Part shown: positions 1-13,076 of the stretch, in pieces
Layout of the letters: each line of letters starts with the position of its first letter
How positions within the stretch are numbered: the first letter of the stretch is position 1
Source: Mesorhizobium_K sp040049215
GTDB taxonomy: Bacteria; Pseudomonadota; Alphaproteobacteria; Rhizobiales; Rhizobiaceae
Assembly (NCBI RefSeq): GCF_040049215.1
Contig: NZ_JBDZDN010000001.1
Coordinates: 2,418,001 to 2,482,000, forward strand
DNA: 64,000 nt
Reading direction: 5' to 3'
Notes under the pieces: model-generated
The model's input: only the letters and a program-made list of their open reading frames with translations
Database searches by the model: none
What the model was told of the DNA's origin: nothing
Made by a program: the position numbers and the translations under genes

Positions 1-100
1 GTCCCCTGTCACCATCTGTCAGTATTTTTTCCCCCAATTTCATCCACGCCCCTCCGCACCTCCCGCATAATCCCAGGCCGTGCAACTGGGAAAGGCGGCG

Positions 101-908
101 ATGAACTGGACTCCGGCGATCGAGATGCAGCGCGAGGCGCTGAAGGGCATCGTGGCCGCGCTCGTCGCCATGGCCGGGTTGGGCAGCGCTTCGCACGACC
201 CAGCAAAGCTGCCGCGCCATCTCCACCGTGCGATCCTGCGCCTGCTGCGGCCGGCAGTCGGCGGCGCGGCGCCTGGCCATCGCGCTTGCGCAGGGGCTTG
301 CCGCCCCGGTCCTGCGCCCGCTGGACTCGCCTCAAGCCCGCAAGGCAAAATCCCGGTCGCTCTTCGTGCGGGCCGGCGTCGGCACCGGCATCGTGCTCAG
401 GCCCGGCGCGCCGGTTCCGCCACATCTCGCCCATCTCGTCCCTCCCAAGGCCGCTCCCCGCCCGCTCTCCTTCCCGCTGCTCGATCGGCTGCCGCGCTGG
501 CGCATTGGCCGCCGCTGGCGGCCCGCCGCCGGCGTGCCCCGAATCTCGATATCAGGCGTGACAGTGCGCGCTGCCGTCCCGGCCTGGCGGCCGCCCCAGC
601 CCGACGACCCCCTCGATGCGGGCCGCCTCGGCTTGCGGCTTTCCGCACTCGCCCGCGCGCTCGACGATCTGCCGGGGCTTGCCCGGCGCTTCCAGTGCTG
701 GCAGGCGCGGCGCGACCGGGCGCTCGCCGCCGGCCGCAGCCACCGCGTCACCCCGCTGCGCGGCCGTCCGCCGGGCGGCCGCCTGTGGCGCTACGATCCG
801 GATGCGTGGGGCGGCCGTCGAAACATCCGCGACGTCGACGAGATCCTGGCGCACGCCCATGCGCTCGCCCATCACGCGCTGAGACATCGCGGCCCCGACA
901 CGTCATGA
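101..908 (+). pseudogene. conserved hypothetical protein, interrupted by a frameshift
   Basis: Two overlapping reading frames together look like one protein. Frame 1 starts at ATG 101 after a GGGAAAGG-like Shine-Dalgarno and gives an amphipathic N-terminus (MNWTPAIEMQREALKGIVA) that reaches ...AILRLLRPA near 256. The protein-like continuation (SAARRLAIALAQG..., ending RHRGPDTS at 908) is in another frame. Keeping one product needs a one-base insertion or two-base deletion near 256-262. The rest is Arg/Pro/Ala-rich with no catalytic motif I recognise. From memory, proteins of this general shape occur in Mesorhizobium, but I could not check. It may be a real frameshift mutation or a sequencing error. 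Alternative: neither frame is a gene, since this GC-rich stretch is open in several frames. Confidence 0.5.
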
Positions 909-989
909 CGCCGAGCCGTCTTTCGGGAAGGAACAACAGCCAGGCCGGTGAAATTCCGGGCGTGGCAACAACCCGTCATGTCTGCGATT

Positions 990-1091
990 GCCCCTCACCC
1001 TTACCCTCTCCCCGCAGGCGGGGAGAGGGGTTCGCCGACGTTGACGCCCCCTCTCCCCGTTCTTCACGGGGAGAGGGTAAGGGTGAGGGGC
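990..1091. repeat. nested palindromic intergenic repeat
   Basis: The outer arms are a perfect 25-bp inverted repeat: 990-1014 (starting GCCCCTCACCCTTACCC) against 1067-1091. Each arm also pairs locally: CTCTCCCC with GGGGAGAG around 1006-1028, and CCCCTCTCCCCG with CGGGGAGAGGG around 1048-1078. The element can therefore fold as one long cruciform or as two hairpins. It lies between the disrupted gene and the YjbR gene and resembles the mobile palindromic elements scattered between rhizobial genes. It could also act as a transcript terminator or mRNA stabiliser. Confidence 0.8.
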
Positions 1092-1135
1092 GGCGCCTGC
1101 GTCCCCGGCAACCCGATTCCTGTTAGGATCGCCAC

Positions 1136-1492
1136 ATGACGCTAGACGAGTACAACCGCTTCTGCGCCTCGCTGCCTGCCTCGACCCATGTCGTGCAGTG
1201 GGGCGGCGCGCATGTCTGGAAGGTCGGCGGCAAGGTTTTCGCCATCGGCGGCTGGGACGACGGGCGCTCGCTCTTCGTCACCTTCAAATGTTCTCAGATG
1301 AGCTTCGACCTGTTGAAGGAGCAGCCGGGCTGCCGGCCGGCGCCCTATCTCGCCTCGCGCGGCATGAGCTGGATCCAGCGCACGGGCGGCGAGGCCATGG
1401 ATGACGAAGCGCTGAAGGATTACCTTCGCGAGAGCCATCGCCTCGTCGCGGCAAAGCTGCCCAGGCGCGTGAAAATCGAATTCGGGCTTTAG
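1136..1492 (+). CDS. MmcQ/YjbR family DNA-binding-like protein
   Basis: The 118-residue protein starts MTLDEYNRFCASLPAS and matches the compact YjbR/MmcQ fold: an N-terminal helix, then beta strands around the WKVGGKVFAIGG segment (about residues 28-39), a central FVTFKCSQ strand, and a C-terminal LKDYLRESHRLVAAKLP helix (about 91-107). The length is normal for the family. The CyaY-like fold is structurally described, but no catalytic activity is established; DNA binding is suggested from structure only. It stands alone between the palindromic repeat and the L,D-transpeptidase gene, with no clear operon partner. Family assignment is good; function is unknown. Confidence 0.85.
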   Translation: MTLDEYNRFCASLPASTHVVQWGGAHVWKVGGKVFAIGGWDDGRSLFVTFKCSQMSFDLLKEQPGCRPAPYLASRGMSWIQRTGGEAMDDEALKDYLRESHRLVAAKLPRRVKIEFGL

Positions 1493-1651
1493 CGACAGGT
1501 GATCGGGCCTGTGACTGTGCCATTTTCATGCCCCGTTCATGTTGCAACCAATAAACCGGGATCAGCGTTGCTCCATTGCGGCCGTGCGGTCGTATGGGAG
1601 TGGCGTTTGCCGCCGTACAAGGCGACAGATGTCGGACGGAGAGATTTTGGA

Positions 1652-3151
1652 ATGTTGCGCAGGATAATCGTGCTTTCGGCGATCGCCGCCGGGTTTTCGT
1701 CCTTCGGCGCGCAGGCGTCGCAGCTTTCGGCGCGCGAAAATGCGCCGCCCGCGACCCACCGGGCCGCGCCAGGCGTTCAGCTCGCCCAAACTGGCGAGGT
1801 CGAGATTTATTACGACGAGTTCGGCCGGCGCGTGGTCGTCGACGCCTATACCGGCGAGGTGCTTTCCGTCGAGCGGCCGCGCCGCGCGGAACGGCGTCTC
1901 AGGCGCGAAGCCATGCGCGAACGCCGGCCGGCCCGCGAGGAACGCTATTATCTCGACGATCCCAGTGACGTGGAACGGCTGCGCCGCGAGAAGCTGCGCG
2001 ATATGGGCATAGTGACCGCCCCGCCGATCGACGAGTACCAGGACTATTCGCGCCAGGGACTGCCGCAAGGGCTGGATGACGGCTATGCCGAGCCGCCGCG
2101 CCGCGCTTTCCCCGACGCGCCTGAGATGGGCGAGCCTGAGATGGGCGAGCCCGAGATCATCGCGCGCGAGCCGGCGCCCGGCCCCATCGAGCGCATGCCG
2201 CTCGACAATCCCGGGGCGGAATCCGATTCGCCCGACATCGCCAGGGCTCCCGCGCCGGCTACGCCCGACATTGTGGAAGGCGCCATCGACCCGTCGCTCA
2301 AGCTCGGAGCGCGCGAGGATGTCGCGGCGCTGCAGATCCTGCTCGACCGCCGTGGCGCCTCGCCTGGAGTCATCGATGGCCGCTTCGGCTCGAACGTCGA
2401 CAAGGCGATCATCGCCTACCGCTCGATCAACAGCGAAAATCTGAAGTCGACCGACACCGAAGGCATCAAAAAGGCGCTGGCCGCGAGCGGCGGCGATCCC
2501 TTCATCAACTACACGCTGACTTCGGCCGACGTTGCCGGTTCCTTCGTCGCCTCCATCCCGGACGACTATGGCGAGAAGGCCAAGCTCGAGAAGCTGAGCT
2601 ACACCTCGGTCACCGAGATGCTCGCCGAGCGCTTCCACATGGACGAGGGTTATCTCAAGGCGCTCAACCCCGAGGCCAATTTCAGCCGCGTCGGCACCAT
2701 CGTGCGCGTCGCCAATGTCGGCCAGCCGGCAACGCGCCAGGTCGCTCGCATCGTCGCCGACAAGGGCAGGAAGCAGGTCTTCGCCTATGACGCCGACAAC
2801 AAGCTCGTCGTGTCCTATCCGGCGACGATCGGCTCGACCGACACGCCGTCGCCATCAGGCACGCACCTGATCTCGCGTGTCGTGCTCGACCCCGACTACA
2901 CCTACAATCCGAATCTCAACTTCAAGCAGGGCGAGAACAACACGATCCTCACCATCCCGCCTGGGCCGAACGGGCCTGTCGGCTCGGTCTGGATCGCGCT
3001 CGACAAGCCGACCTATGGCGTGCACGGCACGCCCGAGCCGGCCAAGATCGGCAAGACCGAGAGCCATGGCTGCGTGCGCCTGACCAACTGGGACGCGCAG
3101 GAACTGGCCAAGCTGGTCAAGCCGGGCGTTCCAGTCGAATTCGTCGAGTAG
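1652..3151 (+). CDS. secreted L,D-transpeptidase (YkuD domain)
   Basis: The start at 1652 has GGAGAG about 8 bases upstream and gives a clear signal peptide (MLRRIIVLSAIAAGFSSFGAQA). The 499-residue protein has a charged Arg/Glu/Pro-rich linker (about 60-200), a peptidoglycan-binding-like segment (about 213-250, AREDVAALQILLDRRG), a spacer, and a C-terminal YkuD catalytic domain from about 374. The active-site signature has His in VHGTPEP and Cys at about residue 474 in ESHGCVRLTNWD. It would form 3-3 peptidoglycan crosslinks or attach proteins in the periplasm. It is monocistronic and converges on the M23 peptidase gene. The long charged linker is typical of rhizobial homologues and may span the wall. 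Confidence 0.93.
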   Translation: MLRRIIVLSAIAAGFSSFGAQASQLSARENAPPATHRAAPGVQLAQTGEVEIYYDEFGRRVVVDAYTGEVLSVERPRRAERRLRREAMRERRPAREERYYLDDPSDVERLRREKLRDMGIVTAPPIDEYQDYSRQGLPQGLDDGYAEPPRRAFPDAPEMGEPEMGEPEIIAREPAPGPIERMPLDNPGAESDSPDIARAPAPATPDIVEGAIDPSLKLGAREDVAALQILLDRRGASPGVIDGRFGSNVDKAIIAYRSINSENLKSTDTEGIKKALAASGGDPFINYTLTSADVAGSFVASIPDDYGEKAKLEKLSYTSVTEMLAERFHMDEGYLKALNPEANFSRVGTIVRVANVGQPATRQVARIVADKGRKQVFAYDADNKLVVSYPATIGSTDTPSPSGTHLISRVVLDPDYTYNPNLNFKQGENNTILTIPPGPNGPVGSVWIALDKPTYGVHGTPEPAKIGKTESHGCVRLTNWDAQELAKLVKPGVPVEFVE

Positions 3152-3194
3152 ATTTAGCTAGCGGGACCGGATCGGTCGGCGTTTCGCTGGCGAA

Positions 3195-5162
3195 TCAGCC
3201 GCCGAGCTTGGCGTTGGCGCTCGCCATCTTCAGCGCATCGCCGTCCTCTTCCTTGAGGAGTTCGTCGATGCGGGCCTTCTCGCGATTGAAGGCGTCGAGC
3301 TGTTCGCCCTTCAGCACCTTGCCGACCGGCAGGCGCACGCGCATCGGATCGACCTTGCGATTGTTGACGAGCAGCTCGTAATGGAGATGCGCGCCGGTCG
3401 ACAGGCCGGTCGTCCCGACATATCCGATGACCTGGCCCTGGCGGACGCGCGCGCCCGGCTTGACGCCGTCGCGGATGCGGCTCTGGTGGTTGTAGGATGT
3501 CTCGTAGCCGTTGGCGTGGCGGATGATCGTCTGCTTGCCGTAGCCGCCGGCCCAGCCGGCCTTCTCGACGACGCCGTTGCCGGCCGCCAGGATCGGCGAT
3601 CCGGTGGGCGCCGACCAGTCGACGCCGGTATGCATCTTGGAATAACCGAGGATCGGATGCCGGCGTCCGCCGAAGCCCGAACGGAACTTGCCGTTGGGAA
3701 GGGGGTTGCGCAGCAGGAACTGCTTGGCGCTGCGGCCGTCCTCGTCGAAATAGTCGGAGGTGCCGTCTTCCATCTGGAAGCGATAGAGGTTGCGGGTGTT
3801 GCCGCCAAAGGTGGCCGACACGTAGAGCAATTCGGAATCGGCGGTGATTTCGTCGTTGCTGCTGGGCTGGGAGAAGAAGACCTCGATGCGGTCGGCGGGT
3901 TTCAGGCGGGACTGGAAGTCGACGTCGGAGGCGAGAAGTTTGACCAGCCGCTGGGTCATGCTCTTCGACATGCCGTAAGAATAGGCGGTGCGGAAGATGC
4001 CGTCATAGACAGTCGGCAGATTGCCGCGAACCGTCGGCGTCGGCCGGTCTTCGTCGAAAGCAGTCAGCAGCTCCGGATTCGGCTCCGGCTCGGCCGCCGG
4101 CACGAACTGGCCGCGGTCGTCGAGCGCGATCGAGACGAGATGCGTCTGCCGGTCGTAGACGCTGGTGCGGACGACCTTGGCGACTTCGCCTCTGACTTCA
4201 AGCCCGACCCGCAGCACGGTGCCGGCCTTCAGCGCCTGCGCGTTCAGGAGCTTGGCGATCGCCTCGGACATGCCCGTGGCGTCCTCGCCGACATAGCCCG
4301 CATCCTCGAAGGCCTTGGCGATCTTGCGGTCGCTGTTGAAGGGGATGATGTCTTCGGCGAAGACCATGGCCTCGTCGTCGGCGGCAGTGCGCGGCGTCAC
4401 GCTGACGTTCTCGGGAACGATTCTGACGCCGTAGGAAGCGTTCAACGCCTGGCTCGCCAGCGTATCGCCGAATCGCTCCGGCACGATGTAGTGGAGTGCG
4501 GCAACCTGGACGGCGCCGTCGGTCAGGATGGCGCCGGTCTCGCGCACCACCTTCTCGACTTCGTCGGCCGAAAGCCCGCTCTTCTCGTCGAAGGCCGCGG
4601 TGTCGATCGGGAAGTCGACGGTCTTGAGGCTCATCTCGCTCTCGACCTTGACGCCGTAGATCTGGCCGGTCGTGCTGGCCGAAGCGGTCTGCGCCGCGCC
4701 GTCCTCGGCAAAGACCGTGAGCGGGTCGAAGGCCGGATAGCTTCTCGTGGTCGTGTGGCCGGCAGCCAGCGCCATCTTGATCTGCATGAAGGGCATCGTC
4801 TTGATGACGTCGCGGTCGCCGACCTTGGTGACCATCGACACTTCCATGCGGCGGCGGTCCTTGGCCTTGGCGATCTGCCTGAGCGGGGCGAGCCTTGTCG
4901 TCTTGGCGCTTTCGCCCGAATCGCCGTTGCTCGCCAGACCGACGAGCTGCGCGATCTCCGGCGGGACGGCGAGCTGCTCGCGTCCGTCGAGGGCGGCAAA
5001 CAGCGCAACGCCCATCAGCACGCTCGAAGTGATGCCTGTCAGGAAGGTGCCGGAAAGCCAGCGCGCCGAAACCTCGCGCCGGTCCGGAGGACCGCTGCGC
5101 CCGTCGGCAATCAGCGGAGGCTCGTTGCCGAGGTCAGCTATGGTTTGATCCATATCCTGCAT
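3195..5162 (-). CDS. M23 family metallopeptidase, membrane-anchored
   Basis: This 655-residue protein has a short cytoplasmic N-terminus, one transmembrane segment (about 34-62, GTFLTGITSSVLMGVALFAA), a long periplasmic region, and a C-terminal LytM/peptidase M23 domain. The zinc site is visible: GFGGRRHPILG, then HTGVDWSAPTGSP (H..D ligands, about 511-515) and the HLH motif in TGAHLHYELL (about 591). The catalytic motifs are intact, so it is probably an active endopeptidase cutting peptide crosslinks during wall growth, not a degenerate EnvC-type activator. It is transcribed away from the rRNA operon and converges on the L,D-transpeptidase gene; the pairing of two wall enzymes is suggestive but they do not share a transcript. 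Confidence 0.92.
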   Translation of the reverse strand: MQDMDQTIADLGNEPPLIADGRSGPPDRREVSARWLSGTFLTGITSSVLMGVALFAALDGREQLAVPPEIAQLVGLASNGDSGESAKTTRLAPLRQIAKAKDRRRMEVSMVTKVGDRDVIKTMPFMQIKMALAAGHTTTRSYPAFDPLTVFAEDGAAQTASASTTGQIYGVKVESEMSLKTVDFPIDTAAFDEKSGLSADEVEKVVRETGAILTDGAVQVAALHYIVPERFGDTLASQALNASYGVRIVPENVSVTPRTAADDEAMVFAEDIIPFNSDRKIAKAFEDAGYVGEDATGMSEAIAKLLNAQALKAGTVLRVGLEVRGEVAKVVRTSVYDRQTHLVSIALDDRGQFVPAAEPEPNPELLTAFDEDRPTPTVRGNLPTVYDGIFRTAYSYGMSKSMTQRLVKLLASDVDFQSRLKPADRIEVFFSQPSSNDEITADSELLYVSATFGGNTRNLYRFQMEDGTSDYFDEDGRSAKQFLLRNPLPNGKFRSGFGGRRHPILGYSKMHTGVDWSAPTGSPILAAGNGVVEKAGWAGGYGKQTIIRHANGYETSYNHQSRIRDGVKPGARVRQGQVIGYVGTTGLSTGAHLHYELLVNNRKVDPMRVRLPVGKVLKGEQLDAFNREKARIDELLKEEDGDALKMASANAKLGG

Positions 5163-5725
5163 TCAGTATGGCGGCTCTTCCCCGGGCGCAGCGACTTGTC
5201 GTCTCTTCTTGCCGCCACGACATTTGCCTGTCGCGGCGGGCGAAGTCAACGAAGGCCGGCGTTGGATGCGCTATCCCCTGTTTGCTCTGCAAGACATCGA
5301 CCGTTTGGACGGGACGACGCCCCTCTACTGCATGCGAGACATCCGACCAGAATGGGGCCGTAATGCGGCTATATTGTGCATGTGCCGCCCGAGCCTGTCC
5401 ATTGCGGGATTCGCGGCAATCCCGGCAGCCGAACCCAACGCGATTCGGCCCGCGTGCGCGCTCTGGGCGGGCAATGATTCGTCAGGCGCAATTCCATCTC
5501 GGGAACTCCTTATAGAGAGTAGGCGCGGTTGCCGCCCCCGTTGGCGCGGTCCGCCGCGCGCCGGGCGCGGCGATTCCCTTGCCGGTTGCCCGCATCGGCG
5601 CCCAAATCTTGCATCGCCGCGCCCTCGTCACCATATGTGGTGAGCTAAACAATGAGCCTGACGCAGCGTCCCGCACCGGTTCCGACGGGCCGTCGCAAAA
5701 AATTCAAAAAAGTTCAGAATCGTTG
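5163..5725. other. intergenic region upstream of the rRNA operon, no gene seen
   Basis: The open frames here have no recognisable start signal, domain or codon bias, so I do not call them. The region must hold the promoter of the leftward M23 peptidase gene and upstream (UP-element-like) sequence for the rRNA operon; the stretch just before the promoter, about 5697-5720, is A-rich. Confidence 0.6.
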
Positions 5726-5755
5726 TTGACAGTTTGAAGGGGCGCCGACTATATA
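5726..5755 (+). promoter_or_regulatory. rRNA operon promoter
   Basis: A perfect -35 box TTGACA (5726-5731) is followed after 17 bases by CTATAT (5749-5754), or after 18 by TATATA. An A-rich tract lies directly upstream (AAAAAATTCAAAAAAG). This is the strongest sigma70-type promoter seen in the window and sits about 360 bases before the 16S gene, as in other rhizobial rrn operons. Confidence 0.85.
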
Positions 5756-5906
5756 CGCCTCACCAACGAGGGCGGCGCGCCGCTGGCGACGAAGAAGTTT
5801 GCTTCTAATTCTGCCCTCTGCGAAATTCAAGAGAGCCGCGTGAGCGACACTCGAACGGCCCCGAAGCCAAAAGCGTAACGGGCCACGATACCGCGTCTGC
5901 GGTGTC

Positions 5907-5919
5907 TGTTCTTTGAAAA
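5907..5919 (+). promoter_or_regulatory. boxA-like antitermination site of the rRNA leader
   Basis: TGTTCTTTGAAAA at 5907-5919 resembles the boxA consensus TGCTCTTTAACAA and lies between the promoter and the 16S gene. It would be bound by NusB/NusE to make transcription of the operon processive. Confidence 0.65.
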
Positions 5920-6117
5920 TTGAATATTGAAGAAAGAGAAACGTGGGCGGCAGAGTGCTCGCGGAACCCTCATCCCGCCAGGGATAAGGTGCTTCCAAAC
6001 GAGACTTTGGCGGACACGTTTTGAGAGAATAATATCTACCAAGATGCGCAAGCATCTAGGTGTGAATGTTCTCGTCAATTCAAAGCGTGACCAGATAAAA
6101 GCCAATCAAAGTTTCAA

Positions 6118-7891
<1,774 letters not shown>

Positions 7892-7968
7892 GGGCTTGTA
7901 GCTCAGTTGGTTAGAGCGCGCGCTTGATAAGCGTGAGGTCGGAGGTTCAAGTCCTCCCAGGCCCACCA
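7892..7968 (+). tRNA. tRNA-Ile (GAT)
   Basis: A 77-base cloverleaf starts GGGCTTGTAGCTCAG and ends with encoded CCA. The acceptor stem is GGGCTTG/CAGGCCC and the anticodon GAT is at 7926-7928 in the loop CTTGATAAG. Its place in the 16S-23S spacer is standard. Confidence 0.98.
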
Positions 7969-7987
7969 ATCCTTTCAACAGGTATCA

Positions 7988-8063
7988 GGGGCCGTAGCTC
8001 AGCTGGGAGAGCACCTGCTTTGCAAGCAGGGGGTCGTCGGTTCGATCCCGTCCGGCTCCACCA
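7988..8063 (+). tRNA. tRNA-Ala (TGC)
   Basis: A 76-base cloverleaf starts GGGGCCGTAGCTCAG and ends TCCACCA. The acceptor arm GGGGCCG pairs with CGGCTCC. The anticodon stem CCTGC/GCAGG encloses the loop TTTGCAA, with anticodon TGC at 8021-8023. It is 19 bases after tRNA-Ile in the rRNA spacer. Confidence 0.98.
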
Positions 8064-8417
8064 TTCTTCCCGAATGGTGTTGAGAGGAATGGTTCGTCAT
8101 TCGCATCAAGGTTTCGCGGCAGGCTTCGGCCCGCAGCGTGTTCTGCATGACATCGTAAAGAGAAGATTTGTTCGGACTCCTTGGCTGGAGTGCGGTCCCC
8201 GATTGTTTCGACACTCGGCCGACAGCGCGTCGATGGCCCTGGTTTGTCGCGGTGAGACGCTCAATCTCCCGCCTATGATGGGTTGCCTAACCGCGCCCCC
8301 GGACAGATCTCGAGAAGCTGGTCTTTTTGTGCCAATACCATCAAGCGAGATCCCGCACAGGATTGAGCTTACGCACAATCCCTCGGGATTGGGCAGGTGG
8401 GCATTGGCAATGAGAAC
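8064..8417. other. tRNA-Ala-23S internal transcribed spacer
   Basis: This 354-base spacer carries no gene that I can support. Its last bases (8412-8424, GAGAACGATCAAG) are complementary to 11217-11229 beyond the 23S 3' end, forming the base of the 23S processing stem. Confidence 0.75.
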
Positions 8418-11225
<2,808 letters not shown>

Positions 11226-11311
11226 TCTCATTCCTTGTGCCCATCGCACCCTTTCGGGTGTCGATCGGATGGCACGAAAATCCAGCTTCTCGAAACAACA
11301 TGCTCTTTGCC

Positions 11312-11430
11312 GACCTGGTGGTTATGGCGGGGTGGCTGCACCCGTTCCCATTCCGAACACGGCCGTGAAACGCCCCAGCGCTGATGGTACTTCGTCTCAA
11401 GACGCGGGAGAGTAGGTCGCTGCCAGGTCT
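11312..11430 (+). rRNA. rrf: 5S ribosomal RNA
   Basis: The sequence GACCTGGTGGTTATGGCGGG begins the gene, and the end GCCAGGTC pairs with its start. Internal CCGAACACGGCCGTGAAACG is the typical loop B/C region. The length is about 119 bases. It lies about 90 bases after the 23S. Confidence 0.97.
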
Positions 11431-11483
11431 GCTAAGCGCATGTTGAAATCTTCTCTTGACGACAGGCCCGCCAACGGGATTTC

Positions 11484-11519
11484 GGGCCGCCAGCCTACTG
11501 GGTTCGGGCGGCCCTTTCA
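11484..11519 (+). terminator. terminator-like hairpin after 5S
   Basis: GGGCCGCC (11484-11491) pairs with GGCGGCCC (11507-11514) and is followed by TTTCATTT. It lies between 5S and tRNA-fMet, so it may terminate part of the rRNA transcript. The T-run is short. Confidence 0.55.
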
Positions 11520-11684
11520 TTTGGCGGGAATAGCTCGAAAGGACATTTGCCTTCGGCAAAAGTCCGGTGATACGGGGTGGAGCAGTGCCCCGTCCGCCCG
11601 CGGAGGCCCCACCTGTATCGGGGCTTCGAGGACGGACAAATCAAGAAGTCCGGGCTGCCCGGCCGGCATATGCCGTTAGGTTGA

Positions 11685-11761
<77 letters not shown>

Positions 11762-11766
11762 GATCG

Positions 11767-11793
11767 AAAGGCCCGGCTCGTCCGGGCCTTTTT
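11767..11793 (+). terminator. rho-independent terminator after tRNA-fMet
   Basis: AAAGGCCCGG (11767-11776) pairs perfectly with CCGGGCCTTT (11782-11791) around loop CTCGT and runs into TTTTTC. This is the likely end of the rRNA-tRNA transcript. Confidence 0.85.
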
Positions 11794-11824
11794 CGTTTCT
11801 GGCTTGGCGGGACAGATACCGCCA

Positions 11825-11881
11825 ATTCATGCCCTGCAACCAAGAATAGAAAGCCCGGCCCGTCCGGGCTTTTTGCGTTTC
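11825..11881 (+). repeat. imperfect duplicate of the tRNA-fMet 3' end plus terminator
   Basis: CCCTGCAACCA at 11832-11842 echoes the tRNA 3' end CCCCGCAACCA (11751-11761). It is followed by a second hairpin, AAAGCCCGG (11850-11858) with CCGGGCTTT (11864-11872), then TTTTTGCGTTTC. The order and loop (CCCGT against CTCGT) match the first copy. It acts as a second terminator and looks like either a decayed tandem duplication or an old attachment-site direct repeat. Confidence 0.6.
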
Positions 11882-12041
11882 GATGGCCGTGAGGGACTTC
11901 GGCAACTGTCGCGAGCTCGAGGAAGTTTAACTGCCCCGAAGAGGGCTCCGCTTGCCCTTGGCCCCCAACAAGGCCAAGTTGGCGCCGAGAGTTGTTGTTC
12001 GCATACCGCCGATGCGCGGATGGCGTTCGGAGGTACTGCCG

Positions 12042-12959
12042 ATGGGCTTGCAAGAATCGACCGTTGCCGTGATCGGCCTGGGCTCCATGGGGCTCGGCAT
12101 GGCCCGCTCTCTGCTCAGGGCAGGCTTCGCCGTCAGGGGTTTCGACGTCAACGCGACGGCGCTGCGGGCACTGACGGATGCCGGCGGCATTGCCTGCGCG
12201 AGCCCCGCGGATGCCGGCGTTGGGGCAAACATTGCAGTCATTGTCGTGGTAAATGCTGCGCAGACGCAAACCGTGCTTTTCGAGGCCGACAATGTTGTCG
12301 ACAGCCTCGCCGAGGGCGCGGTGGTGATCTCGTGCGCCACCATGTCGCCGGAAGATGCCAGGGATTTTGCCGCGCGAGTCGGCGAAAAGGGAGCGTTGTA
12401 TCTCGACGGCCCGATCAGCGGCGGTTCGGTCAAGGCCGGCGACGGGGAGCTCACCTTCATGGCTTCGGGCTCGCCGGAGGCGTTCGCCGCTGCACAGCCG
12501 GCGCTCGATGCCATGGCAGGCACGGTCTATGCGCTCGGCGACGAGCCGGGAATCGGATCTTCCTTCAAGATCGTCAACCAGTTGCTCGCCGGCGTTCATA
12601 TCGCCGCGGCTTGCGAGGCGATTGCATTCGCCAAGAGCCTCGATCTCGACATCTCGCGCGTGTTCGAGGTGATTACCCGGTCGGCTGGCAACAGCTGGAT
12701 GTTCGAAAACCGGGTGCCCCATATCCTGGACGGCGACTACACGCCGCGCAGTGCGGTATCGATATTCACCAAGGATCTCGGCATCGTTTCCGATATCGGC
12801 CGCAAGCGAAAGTTTCCGTTGCCGATCGGAAGTTCTGCCCTGCAGCTGTTCGTCATGACCGAGGCAGCCGGCATGGGTCGCGACGACGACAGTTCGGTCG
12901 CCAGGCTGTTCGCAAAAATAACAGGGCTCGAACTTCCCGGCGCGGAAGAGGACGCTTGA
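12042..12959 (+). CDS. NAD(P)-dependent 3-hydroxyisobutyrate-type dehydrogenase, L-threonate dehydrogenase-like
   Basis: ATG 12042 follows GGAGG by 8 bases. The 305-residue protein opens with a Rossmann motif (VAVIGLGSMGLGMA, about 8-21) and the family signature DGPISGGSVKAGDGEL (about 123-138). The catalytic Lys lies in SSFKIVNQLLAG (about 175). Beta-hydroxyacid dehydrogenases of this type oxidise 3-hydroxyacids, and the nearest functional group I recognise is L-threonate dehydrogenase LtnD, but the kinase and aldolase partners expected for threonate use are not next to it. It is first in a sugar/sugar-acid island, just upstream of the aldehyde dehydrogenase gene. The substrate is not certain. 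Confidence 0.85.
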   Translation: MGLQESTVAVIGLGSMGLGMARSLLRAGFAVRGFDVNATALRALTDAGGIACASPADAGVGANIAVIVVVNAAQTQTVLFEADNVVDSLAEGAVVISCATMSPEDARDFAARVGEKGALYLDGPISGGSVKAGDGELTFMASGSPEAFAAAQPALDAMAGTVYALGDEPGIGSSFKIVNQLLAGVHIAAACEAIAFAKSLDLDISRVFEVITRSAGNSWMFENRVPHILDGDYTPRSAVSIFTKDLGIVSDIGRKRKFPLPIGSSALQLFVMTEAAGMGRDDDSSVARLFAKITGLELPGAEEDA

Positions 12960-13061
12960 CCGCTTTTTGGCAAGATCGCGCCCATTCTCGCGCTGAGAGC
13001 AGACTTTTCGACTTGCAGTTCGCTCGCCGCTGGCCCAATTACCACCTGCAAGAAGACAGGG

Positions 13062-13076
13062 ATTTATCAGACAAAT
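13062..13076. promoter_or_regulatory. candidate GntR/FCD operator at the aldehyde dehydrogenase start
   Basis: ATTTAT-CAG-ACAAAT (13062-13076) is an imperfect palindrome with the same half-site and 3-base spacer as TTTTGT-ATG-ACAAAT at 18208-18222. Both match the general shape of FadR-subfamily GntR operators. It overlaps the start codon at 13075, a position suited to repression. Confidence 0.45.

Noticed and set aside
3381..5363. 660-codon open frame on the + strand
   Set aside because: It is the antisense of the M23 peptidase gene, which has clear zinc motifs. Its translation shows only Arg/Gly/Ala/Asp-rich shadow sequence.
5168..5643. Open frames between the M23 gene and the rRNA promoter
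   Set aside because: No ribosome site, no domain, Cys/Arg-rich random composition, and overlap with the upstream region of the rRNA operon.
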